From positions 1 through 5,102 of the forward strand of contig JAKLIE010000175.1 in NCBI GenBank assembly GCA_022709775.1: a stretch of DNA of 5,102 nt. Reading direction: 5' to 3'. The notes beneath the pieces are model-generated. The model was given only the letters and a program-made list of their open reading frames with translations, was not told the origin of the DNA and did not search any database. Shown piece by piece: positions 1-4,740 of this stretch; the first letter of the stretch is position 1, and each line of letters starts with the position of its first letter. The translations under genes and the position numbers were made by a program. The stretch is from Pseudomonadota bacterium (GTDB lineage: Bacteria; Pseudomonadota; Gammaproteobacteria; Burkholderiales; Casimicrobiaceae).

Positions 1-660
1 GCCGGCGATGCAGGAATAGATGTCCGACCCGGTGCCGGCGATCACGCGCGCGGTGAACGTCGAAGCGTTGAACTCGTGCTCGGCGTAGAGGTTGAGCGAC
101 GTGTGCATCGCCTTGACCCACGACGCCGGCGGCTTGCGGCCGTGGAGGAGGTGCAGGAAGTGGCCGCCGACCGAGTCGTCGTCGGTCTCGACGTCGACGC
201 GCCGGCCGTTGTGGCTCCAGTGGTACCAGTACAGGAGCATCGAGCCGAACGACGCGATCAGCCGGTCGGCGATGTCGCGTGCGCCCGGCACGTTGTGGTC
301 GTCCTTCTCCGGCAGCACGCAGCCGAGCGCCGAACAGCCGGTGCGCATCACGTCCATCGGGTGCGCGCCCGCCGGCAGCGCTTCGAGCGCCGACTTCACC
401 GGCGTCGGCAGCCCGCGGAGGGCGCGCAGCTTGTCCTTGTAGCCCGCGAGCTCGGCGACGTTCGGGAGCTTGCCGTGGACGAGCAGGTACGCGATCTCCT
501 CGAACTCGCAGGTATCGGCGATGTCGAGGATGTCGTAGCCGCGGTACGACAGGTCGTTGCCGGTGCGCCCGACGGTGCACAGGGCGGTGTTTCCGGCGGC
601 GACGCCGGACAAGGCGACGGACTTCTTGGGCCTGGGGGCGGCGTGGGCGGCTTCGGTCAT
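1..660 (-). CDS. prpC: 2-methylcitrate synthase, N-terminal 220 residues (cut by window edge)
   Basis: This encodes a citrate synthase-family enzyme that condenses propionyl-CoA with oxaloacetate to 2-methylcitrate, the entry step of the cytoplasmic methylcitrate cycle. The frame is open from ATG at 660 to the left edge. Visible features are a GVAAGNTALCTVG...NDLSYRGYDI start (about residues 19-45), HPMDVMRTGCSALG (100-113), and LNLYAEHEFNASTFTARV (189-206), which carries the conserved His195. PrpC proteins are usually about 380-390 residues, so about 165 are missing, including the expected GPKHGG segment with the catalytic histidine and the later aspartate. The short N-terminus and this motif set fit PrpC better than housekeeping GltA, as does the prpB neighbour 55 bp upstream. 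The ATG at 660 has no Shine-Dalgarno sequence and no in-frame start lies between it and the prpB stop. Translation may depend on coupling to upstream translation. The alternative, a citrate synthase with mixed activity, is less likely. Confidence 0.93.
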   Translation of the reverse strand, partial: MTEAAHAAPRPKKSVALSGVAAGNTALCTVGRTGNDLSYRGYDILDIADTCEFEEIAYLLVHGKLPNVAELAGYKDKLRALRGLPTPVKSALEALPAGAHPMDVMRTGCSALGCVLPEKDDHNVPGARDIADRLIASFGSMLLYWYHWSHNGRRVDVETDDDSVGGHFLHLLHGRKPPASWVKAMHTSLNLYAEHEFNASTFTARVIAGTGSDIYSCIAG

Positions 661-719
661 GGCGTCGGGTCGGAACGGTCGGTCGTCGTGGACGGGGCTC
701 GCGCCGGTCGAGGCGTCAT
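657..719 (-). CDS. Possible 20-codon coupling ORF between prpB and prpC
   Basis: A short reading frame fills the prpB-prpC gap exactly. Its ATG (719-717) overlaps the prpB stop as ATGA, and its TGA (659-657) overlaps the prpC start as ATGA. The predicted peptide is [20 protein letters not shown], rich in Pro, Arg and Thr, and it resembles no family I know. An AAGGGG ribosome site lies 5 nt before its ATG (725-730), which is better than anything in front of prpC. The peptide itself is probably not functional. If translated, the frame would carry ribosomes from prpB to prpC. Chance is a real alternative, because a 60-nt gap free of stops in one frame is common at this GC content. Confidence 0.25.
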   Translation of the reverse strand: MTPRPARAPSTTTDRSDPTP

Positions 720-1597
720 CGCTGCCCCTTCGCGGCGAACAGCGCGTCGAGCTTCCGCTCGTACGCGTGGTAGCCGAGGTACTCGTAGAGGTCGGTTCGC
801 GTCTGCATCGTGTCGACGACGGCCTTCTGCGTGCCGTCGGCGCGCAGGTGAGCGTAGACGTTGAGCGCCGCCTGGTTCATCGCGCGGAACGCCGAGAGCG
901 GGTAGAGCGCGATCGCGACGCCGGCGCCGCGGAGCTCGTCGACCGTGTAGAGCGGCGTCGAGCCGAACTCGGTGATGTTGGCGAGCACCGGCACCCTGAC
1001 CGCATCGACGAACTTCCGGTACATCGCGAGCTCGGTGATCGCCTCGGGGAAGATCATGTCGGCGCCCGCCTCCGCGCACGCGCACGCGCGGTCGATCGCC
1101 GACTGCAGCCCTTCGACGGCGAGCGCGTCGGTGCGCGCCATGACGCCGAACGACGCGTCGACGCGCGCGTCGACGGCCGCCTTCACGCGGTCGACCATCT
1201 CGTCCTGCGTCACGATCGCCTTGCCGGGACGGTGGCCGCAGCGCTTCGCGCCGACCTGGTCCTCGATGTGCATCGCCGCGGCGCCCGCCTTCTCGAGCGA
1301 GCGCACCGTGCGCGCGATGTTGAACGCGGACGCGCCGAACCCGGTGTCGACGTCGACGAGCAGCGGCAGCGTGCACACGTCGGTGATGCGGCGCACGTCG
1401 ACGAGGACGTCGTCGAGATTGCTGATGCCCAGGTCGGGGAGCCCGAGCGAGCCGGCGGCGACGCCGCCGCCGGACAGGTAGATCGCGCGGAAGCCGCTCT
1501 TCTGCGCGAGGATCGCGTGGTACGCGCAGATCGCGCCGGGAATCTGCAGCGGCGTTTCGGCGGCGAGCGCGTCGCGGAGCTTCTGTCCGGGAGTCAT
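716..1597 (-). CDS. prpB: 2-methylisocitrate lyase (methylisocitrate lyase)
   Basis: This enzyme cleaves 2-methylisocitrate to pyruvate and succinate, the last step of the methylcitrate cycle, in the cytoplasm. The protein has 293 residues, close to the family norm of about 295, and is a complete isocitrate lyase/PEP mutase-type TIM barrel. Visible landmarks are SGGG (42-45), the VDVDTGFG metal-binding loop with Asp82 and Asp84 (81-88), and IED (111-113). The lyase signature KRCGHRPGK (118-126) carries catalytic Cys120. ARTDA (154-158), Glu185 and NITEFG (207-212) complete the active site. KRCGH separates it from PEP mutase and oxaloacetate hydrolase relatives. A constant shift of three residues from E. 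coli PrpB supports the ATG at 1597. An AGGAG (1610-1614) precedes it by a rather long 12 nt, and no closer start exists. The gene lies 72 bp downstream of mdh and 55 bp upstream of prpC, all on the minus strand, so co-transcription is likely. Confidence 0.97.
   Translation of the reverse strand: MTPGQKLRDALAAETPLQIPGAICAYHAILAQKSGFRAIYLSGGGVAAGSLGLPDLGISNLDDVLVDVRRITDVCTLPLLVDVDTGFGASAFNIARTVRSLEKAGAAAMHIEDQVGAKRCGHRPGKAIVTQDEMVDRVKAAVDARVDASFGVMARTDALAVEGLQSAIDRACACAEAGADMIFPEAITELAMYRKFVDAVRVPVLANITEFGSTPLYTVDELRGAGVAIALYPLSAFRAMNQAALNVYAHLRADGTQKAVVDTMQTRTDLYEYLGYHAYERKLDALFAAKGQR
725..730 (-). promoter_or_regulatory. Shine-Dalgarno-like AAGGGG inside the end of prpB
   Basis: On the minus strand AAGGGG ends 5 nt before the ATG at 719, within the last codons of prpB (Ala-Lys-Gly-Gln-Arg). 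It is placed to serve the 20-codon ORF and lies 64 nt from the prpC start, too far to serve prpC directly. The match could be incidental to the Lys-Gly codons. Confidence 0.35.
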
Positions 1598-1649
1598 GGG
1601 GATGGCGGTCTCCTGCTGCGCGCCGCGCCTGCCGCCCCTCGAAGGACGG

Positions 1650-1664
1650 CCCGGCGCGGCCGGG
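1650..1664 (-). other. Small GC hairpin between mdh and prpB
   Basis: CCCGGC (1650-1655) pairs with GCCGGG (1659-1664) around a 3-nt loop, just after the mdh stop. No T-run follows on the minus strand, so it does not look like an intrinsic terminator. It could act as an mRNA stability or processing element between the two cistrons. In DNA this GC-rich it could also be chance. Confidence 0.3.
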
Positions 1665-1669
1665 GGGCG

Positions 1670-2656
1670 TCAGCCGAGCAGCGAGGCGACGCCGGCACGC
1701 TCCTCCTCGAGCTCCTTGAGCGTCAGGTTCATGCGCTCGCGCGAGAATTCGTCGATCGGCAGGTCGCGGATCATCGTGTACTCGCCGTTCGCGCAGGTGA
1801 CCGGGAAACCGTAGACGATGTCCTTCGGGATGCCGTAGCTGCCGTCGGACGGGATGCCCATCGTCACCCAGCGGCCGCTCGTGCCGAGCACCCAGTCGCG
1901 GATGTGGTCGATCGCGGCGTTCGCCGCCGACGCGGCGGACGACAGCCCGCGGGCCTCGATGATCGCGGCGCCGCGCTTGCCGACGGTGGGCAGGAACACG
2001 TTGCGGTTCCAGTCCTCGTCGTTGATCAGGCCCTTGACCGACTGGCCGCCGACGGTGGCGAAACGGTAGTCGGCGTACATCGTCGGCGAATGGTTGCCCC
2101 AGACGAGCATCTTCTCGATCGACGAGATCGGCTTGCCCGCCTTCGCGGCGACCTGCGAGACGGCGCGGTTGTGGTCGAGGCGCAGCATCGCGGTGAAGTT
2201 CTTCTTCGGGAGCGACGGCGCCGACTTCATCGCGATGTGGGCGTTCGTGTTCGCCGGGTTGCCGACGACCAGCACCCTGATGTCGCGCGAGGCGACCGCG
2301 TCGAGCGCGCGGCCCTGTTCGGTGAAGATCTTGGCGTTCTCGAGCAGCAGGTCCTTGCGTTCCATGCCCGGCCCGCGCGGGCGCGCCCCGACCAGCATCG
2401 CGATCTGCGCGTCCTTGAACGCGACCTTCGGGTCGCCCGTGCCGACCATGCCCGCGAGCAGCGGGAACGCGCAATCGTCGAGCTCCATCATCACGCCCTT
2501 GAGCGCGGCCTGCGGCTTGTCGACCGGCACTTCGAGGAGTTGCAGGATGACCGGCTGGTCCTTGCCGAGCATCTCGCCGGAGGCGATGCGGAAGAGCAGG
2601 CTGTAGCCGATCTGGCCGGCGGCGCCTGTCACGGCGACGCGGATGGGGGCTTTCAT
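1670..2656 (-). CDS. mdh: NAD-dependent malate dehydrogenase (type 2, cytosolic-like)
   Basis: This enzyme interconverts malate and oxaloacetate with NAD(H) in the TCA cycle. The 328-residue length matches proteobacterial MDHs of the eukaryotic-cytosolic type. The Rossmann dinucleotide loop is TGAAGQIG (10-17). Glu42 at the end of the second strand (QLLEVP) is the acidic residue expected for NAD rather than NADP. The substrate-binding mobile loop is [11 protein letters not shown] (90-100) with its arginines. GNPANTN lies at 132-138. The catalytic pair is Asp161 in RLDHNR (159-164) and His189 in WGNHSPTM (186-193). The frame continues 19 codons upstream, but I place the start at ATG 2656: [17 protein letters not shown] is the normal family N-terminus, and AGGAG sits 8 nt before it. 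It is the first gene of the leftward mdh-prpB-prpC cluster and is transcribed divergently from gntR. As both a TCA enzyme and the source of oxaloacetate, it supplies the substrate of PrpC. Confidence 0.98.
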   Translation of the reverse strand: MKAPIRVAVTGAAGQIGYSLLFRIASGEMLGKDQPVILQLLEVPVDKPQAALKGVMMELDDCAFPLLAGMVGTGDPKVAFKDAQIAMLVGARPRGPGMERKDLLLENAKIFTEQGRALDAVASRDIRVLVVGNPANTNAHIAMKSAPSLPKKNFTAMLRLDHNRAVSQVAAKAGKPISSIEKMLVWGNHSPTMYADYRFATVGGQSVKGLINDEDWNRNVFLPTVGKRGAAIIEARGLSSAASAANAAIDHIRDWVLGTSGRWVTMGIPSDGSYGIPKDIVYGFPVTCANGEYTMIRDLPIDEFSRERMNLTLKELEEERAGVASLLG

Positions 2657-2664
2657 CTCGAGGG

Positions 2665-2669
2665 CTCCT
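2665..2669 (-). promoter_or_regulatory. Ribosome binding site that fixes the mdh start
   Basis: On the minus strand AGGAG lies 8 nt before the ATG at 2656. This rules out the longer frame beginning at 2713, whose extra residues (starting MHHALRRAD) are unlike an MDH N-terminus. Confidence 0.85.
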
Positions 2670-2737
2670 GGTGCGGTGAAGACGGAGTCGGCCCGGCGGA
2701 GCGCGTGATGCAACGCAACAATGCGGTCCGACCCTGC

Positions 2738-2763
2738 CTGCCGGCGCGGAGGCGACCCGGCAG
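2738..2763 (-). other. Stem-loop at the predicted 5' end of the mdh transcript
   Basis: CTGCCGG (2738-2744) and CCGGCAG (2757-2763) form a perfect 7-bp stem with a 12-nt loop. The predicted mdh transcription start is near 2761, so the mRNA would begin with this hairpin, followed by about 80 nt of leader before the ribosome site. A stabilising 5' stem is a plausible role. I recognise no known riboswitch class. Confidence 0.4.
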
Positions 2764-2767
2764 CAGC

Positions 2768-2797
2768 ATTCTAGGCGCCGTCCACGGACGGTGTCAA
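2768..2797 (-). promoter_or_regulatory. Sigma-70 promoter of mdh (and probably prpB-prpC)
   Basis: Reading the minus strand, a perfect -35 TTGACA (2797-2792) and a -10 TAGAAT (2773-2768, five of six to consensus) are separated by 18 nt. The start point would be near 2761, giving a leader of about 105 nt. The 19-bp GntR-type palindrome lies 5 bp upstream of the -35, and a second inverted repeat lies in the spacer. The promoter therefore looks regulated. Confidence 0.75.
2778..2791. repeat. Inverted repeat in the spacer of the mdh promoter
   Basis: CCGTCC and GGACGG (CCGTCCACGGACGG) form 6-bp arms around a 2-nt centre. The repeat lies wholly between the -35 and -10 of the mdh promoter. A protein bound here would block or distort polymerase binding, so it may be a second operator, distinct from the AT-rich palindrome next to it. 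It does not match a regulator site I can name. Confidence 0.4.
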
Positions 2798-2802
2798 TCA
2801 AG

Positions 2803-2821
2803 TCTTATATCTAATATAAGA
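2803..2821. promoter_or_regulatory. Probable operator of the adjacent GntR regulator
   Basis: TCTTATAT-CTA-ATATAAGA is a perfect 8-bp inverted repeat with a 3-nt centre, inside an AT-rich island in otherwise GC-rich DNA. It lies in the divergent mdh-gntR region, 5 bp upstream of the mdh -35 and 14 bp upstream of the proposed gntR -35. GntR-family dimers bind short palindromes of this size, usually next to their own gene. A single site here could control both mdh-prpB-prpC and gntR. The palindrome is directly visible. The assignment to this regulator is inferred from position. Confidence 0.7.
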
Positions 2822-2835
2822 TGCATGATAGCAGA

Positions 2836-2864
2836 TAGACTTCGGGCGCGCGGGTGCCCATAAT
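2836..2864 (+). promoter_or_regulatory. Probable gntR promoter
   Basis: TAGACT (2836-2841, four of six to the -35 consensus) and CATAAT (2859-2864, five of six to the -10) are 17 nt apart. Transcription would start near 2871 and give a leader of about 44 nt. The proposed GntR operator lies just upstream, so repression or activation from that site would be close-range. Confidence 0.5.
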
Positions 2865-2914
2865 GGCCGTCGACGCCGGCGCGGATCGACCGGCCGCCCG
2901 CCCGATTTCCGCCG

Positions 2915-3649
2915 ATGACCGCACCTTCCGCCCCGACGTTCCATCCGCTCTGGCAGCAGATCAAGGCGCTCATCGTCCGCGACCTCGAGTCGGGGGCGTG
3001 GAAGCCGGGCGAGGCGATCCCCTCGGAGCTCGATCTGGCGGCGCGGTTCCGCGTGTCGCAGGGGACCGTGCGACGGGCCATCGACGCGCTCGCCGACGAC
3101 AATCTCGTCGTGCGGCGCCAGGGCAAGGGCACGTTCGTCGCGACGCACACCGAGGAAAAGGTGTCGATGCCGCGCTTCCTGCGCATCCGGCGCGACGACG
3201 GCATCGACGAGTACCCGGGCAGCCGCCTGGTCGACGTGAGGCGCGCGAAGGCGGGCGGGGAGGTCGCGCGGCAGCTCGACCTGAAGTCCGGCGATGCCGT
3301 GCTGGTGCTGCGCCGCATCCTCGAGTTCGGCGGCGTCCCGGTCGTGCTCGACGAGATCACGTTGCCCGCGGCACTGTTCCGCGGGCTCACGAAGGCGCGC
3401 GTCGACGCCTATCGCGGATCGATGTACGGCTTCTTCGAGACCCAGTTCGGCGTGCGCATGCTGAAGGCGCACGAGACGCTCAAGGCGATCGCGGCCGACG
3501 CCGAGAGCGCCGCGATCCTGGGCGTCGCGCCCGGGACGCCGCTGCTCGCGGTGGATCGCGTGACCACGACCTACGGCGGCCGTCCGGTGGAACTGCGTCG
3601 CGGACTGTGCGCGACCGCGCACCATCACTACCTGAACGAGCTCGGATGA
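2915..3649 (+). CDS. GntR-family transcriptional regulator, HutC subfamily (UTRA domain)
   Basis: This is a 244-residue DNA-binding regulator, the normal length for the HutC branch. The N-terminal winged helix-turn-helix covers about residues 10-78. It includes the family pattern PSELDLAARFRVSQGTVRRA (36-55) and the wing RRQGKGTFV (67-75). The UTRA effector-binding domain follows at about 95-240, with features such as VLRRILEFGGVPVVLDEI (131-148) and YGFFETQFGVR (171-181). UTRA domains bind small metabolites; this one's ligand cannot be read from the sequence. The ATG at 2915 has no convincing Shine-Dalgarno sequence, but the homology begins immediately (PTFHPLWQQIKALI), so the start is sound. 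The gene lies between divergent mdh and the sdh genes, a placement I know from other betaproteobacteria, and is likely a local regulator of TCA genes and possibly the methylcitrate genes. It probably regulates itself through the palindrome at 2803-2821. I give no gene symbol because none is firmly established. Confidence 0.93.
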   Translation: MTAPSAPTFHPLWQQIKALIVRDLESGAWKPGEAIPSELDLAARFRVSQGTVRRAIDALADDNLVVRRQGKGTFVATHTEEKVSMPRFLRIRRDDGIDEYPGSRLVDVRRAKAGGEVARQLDLKSGDAVLVLRRILEFGGVPVVLDEITLPAALFRGLTKARVDAYRGSMYGFFETQFGVRMLKAHETLKAIAADAESAAILGVAPGTPLLAVDRVTTTYGGRPVELRRGLCATAHHHYLNELG

Positions 3650-3654
3650 CCGGG

Positions 3655-3689
3655 CGCGCTCGGGCAGGGTCTGGCACAGCCCGCGCGCG
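3655..3689 (+). other. Imperfect hairpin after gntR, overlapping the sdh promoter
   Basis: CGCGC (3655-3659) plus CGGGC (3661-3665) pair with GCCCG (3679-3683) plus CGCGC complement (3685-3689). There is one T-C mismatch and a 13-nt loop. It begins 6 nt after the gntR stop. No T-run follows directly, so a classical terminator is doubtful. It may weaken read-through from gntR into the sdh genes. The proposed sdh -35 lies in its loop. Confidence 0.35.
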
Positions 3690-3701
3690 GCGCGCTATAA
3701 T
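3671..3701 (+). promoter_or_regulatory. Probable sdhCDAB promoter
   Basis: TATAAT at 3696-3701 is a perfect -10 in very GC-rich DNA. The best -35 is CTGGCA (3671-3676, four of six) with a long 19-nt spacer, so an activator or a different -35 is possible. The transcript would start near 3708, leaving a leader of about 280 nt before sdhC. No copy of the AT-rich palindrome from the mdh-gntR region is seen here. Confidence 0.6.
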
Positions 3702-3744
3702 TTGGTGCTGCTGTGCACAATCGCTCCATCCATGAACAACGACC

Positions 3745-3774
3745 CGCCCCCGTCCGACCCACGACGCGGGGGCG
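3745..3774 (+). other. GC-rich stem-loop in the sdh leader
   Basis: CGCCCCCG (3745-3752) and CGGGGGCG (3767-3774) form a perfect 8-bp stem with a 14-nt loop, about 40 nt into the predicted transcript. No T-run follows, so it is not an intrinsic terminator. It would be a very stable RNA structure near the 5' end of the sdh mRNA. Confidence 0.45.
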
Positions 3775-3972
3775 CCGATCGCGAGACTGATCCGGACCGC
3801 GGAACGATGCCCACTCCGACGACGACCGACGTCCGTATCGTCAACCGCCCGGGCGTCCGTGCGCGCGCATCCCGCCCCTCCCGCGCGGCCGAACCGCGGA
3901 GGCGTGGCGCTCCGAGCGTCGTGGGACCCATCCGGCAGCGCGTCGACGCACCGACCGCCCGCCCGTCGCGTC

Positions 3973-3977
3973 GGGAG
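3973..3977 (+). promoter_or_regulatory. Ribosome binding site of sdhC
   Basis: GGGAG lies 8 nt before the ATG at 3986 and supports that start. It overlaps the end of the 83-codon frame in the leader. Confidence 0.7.
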
Positions 3978-3985
3978 AGCTAGCC

Positions 3986-4384
3986 ATGTCCACGCCTCCT
4001 CCGGTCGCCAGGCCGACTCGCCCCGTCTACCTCGACCTCACGTCGATACGGCAGCCGTTGCCGGCCATCGTGTCGGTCCTGCACCGGGCGAGCGGGGCGC
4101 TCCTGTTCCTCGCCGGAATCCCGCTCTCGCTGTGGGGTCTCAAGGCCAGCCTTGGATCGGCCGACGCCTATGCGTCGTTCGCGACTCTGGTTTCGCATCC
4201 GCTCGCGAAGCTCGTCGCGCTCGCGCTCGTCTGGGCCTACCTGCACCACCTGCTCGCGGGCGTGCGGCACCTGCTGCTCGACCTGCACGTCGGCATCGAT
4301 CTCGCTGCGGCGCGACGCTCCAGCGCGATCGTGTTCGTGCTGGCGATCGTCCTCACCCTCGGCATCGCGATCCGGCTATGGTGA
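3986..4384 (+). CDS. sdhC: Succinate dehydrogenase cytochrome b556 subunit
   Basis: This is the larger heme-b membrane anchor of complex II, which passes electrons from succinate to ubiquinone in the inner membrane. It has 132 residues, typical for SdhC. Three hydrophobic helices are visible at about 27-51, 69-96 and 113-131. The signature SVLHRASG (30-37) carries Ser30, His33 and Arg34, matching the quinone-site Ser27, His30 and Arg31 of E. coli SdhC. HLLAGVRHLLLD (88-99) contains His88, equivalent to the E. coli heme ligand His84. The N-terminus RPVYLDLTSIRQPLPAIVS replaces the RPLSPHLQIY seen in enterobacteria and is a variant I associate with betaproteobacteria. The GGGAG ribosome site supports the start. 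The stop lies inside the beginning of sdhD, so the two anchors are probably translationally coupled. Confidence 0.95.
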   Translation: MSTPPPVARPTRPVYLDLTSIRQPLPAIVSVLHRASGALLFLAGIPLSLWGLKASLGSADAYASFATLVSHPLAKLVALALVWAYLHHLLAGVRHLLLDLHVGIDLAAARRSSAIVFVLAIVLTLGIAIRLW

Positions 4385-4740
4385 ACCTCGCCGCCAAGCA
4401 CGTGGTGGGGGCGCACTACGGCCTCCGTGACTGGCTGGTCCAGCGCGTCACCGCGGTCGTGATGCTGCTGTGGACGCTCGTCGTCCTCGGCGCGCTGATG
4501 TGGAACGGCGGCTTCGACCACGCGTCGTGGAAGGCATTGTGGGCGAGCGACCTCTTCCGCCTTCTCTCGTTCCTGTTCGTCGCGTCCATGCTCTGGCACG
4601 CGTGGGTCGGCGTGCGAAACATCACGATGGACTACCTGAAGCCCGTCGCGCTGCGCGTCGCGGTGCAGTCGGCGGTCGTCGCGGTGCTCGTCCTCTACCT
4701 CGGCTGGACGATCCAGATACTGTGGGGTTCCGCGGCATGA
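4378..4740 (+). CDS. sdhD: Succinate dehydrogenase hydrophobic membrane anchor subunit
   Basis: This is the second membrane anchor of complex II and pairs with SdhC to hold heme b and the ubiquinone site. It has 120 residues, with three hydrophobic helices at about 20-43, 58-81 and 91-115. [19 protein letters not shown] (71-89) contains His74, which corresponds to E. coli SdhD His71 (heme ligand). Asp85 and Tyr86 match Asp82 and the quinone-binding Tyr83. The N-terminal [14 protein letters not shown] (10-23) is typical of betaproteobacterial SdhD. The start is at the ATGGTGA junction: ATG 4378 gives a 7-nt overlap with sdhC, while GTG 4381 would give 4 nt. No good ribosome site is present, so translation is probably coupled to sdhC. 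Its stop overlaps the sdhA start as ATGA. Confidence 0.94.
   Translation: MVNLAAKHVVGAHYGLRDWLVQRVTAVVMLLWTLVVLGALMWNGGFDHASWKALWASDLFRLLSFLFVASMLWHAWVGVRNITMDYLKPVALRVAVQSAVVAVLVLYLGWTIQILWGSAA

Larger units (their letters stand above)
3702..3985 (+). other. Long leader before sdhC, no recognised gene
   Basis: This is most of a 336-bp stretch (3650-3985) without a recognisable gene. It contains GTGC/GCAC arms at 3705-3718, the GC hairpin at 3745-3774, a CCGCG/CGCGG pair at 3881-3899, and a 10-bp palindrome GCGTCGACGC at 3940-3949. A frame from ATG 3732 to TAG 3983 (83 codons) stays open and stops 2 nt before sdhC. Its product is almost wholly Arg, Pro, Ala and Thr and resembles no known protein. 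It has no ribosome site, and its third-position GC is somewhat lower than in the neighbouring genes. I therefore treat it as probably non-coding leader. No known riboswitch is recognised. A sigma-70 transcript of this length before sdhC leaves room for post-transcriptional control. Confidence 0.5.

Noticed and set aside
1650..1664. Hairpin after mdh as an intrinsic terminator
   Set aside because: No T-run follows on the minus strand, and the next gene begins only 72 bp beyond mdh on the same strand.
2657..2713. A 19-residue N-terminal extension of malate dehydrogenase
   Set aside because: The extension is unlike MDH N-termini, and the AGGAG at 2665-2669 clearly serves the ATG at 2656.
657..2801. 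A 714-codon frame on the minus strand across mdh and prpB
   Set aside because: It is a shifted frame over mdh and prpB with Arg/Pro-rich low-complexity translation. Only its last 20 codons, which fill the prpB-prpC gap, were kept as a separate observation.
557..2863. A 768-codon open frame on the plus strand opposite prpC, prpB and mdh
   Set aside because: It runs antisense to three well-supported genes, is extremely rich in Arg, Ala, Val, Asp and Glu, and resembles no protein. Long antisense frames are expected from high third-position GC.
3704..3720. GGTGC...GCAC motif resembling an NtrC-type site near the sdh promoter
   Set aside because: The arms are short and asymmetric, the spacing is not that of an NtrC site, and no sigma-54 promoter is visible nearby.
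2854..3735. Alternative plus-strand frame overlapping gntR, starting at GTG 2854 or ATG 2863
   Set aside because: It is Arg/Ala-rich and out of frame with gntR. The overlapping gntR frame has full wHTH and UTRA motifs, and the ATG at 2863 falls on the proposed -10 element.
3859..4740. A 293-codon frame reaching back from sdhD through sdhC
   Set aside because: Only the part from 4378 resembles SdhD. The upstream part lies out of frame over sdhC and the leader and is low-complexity.
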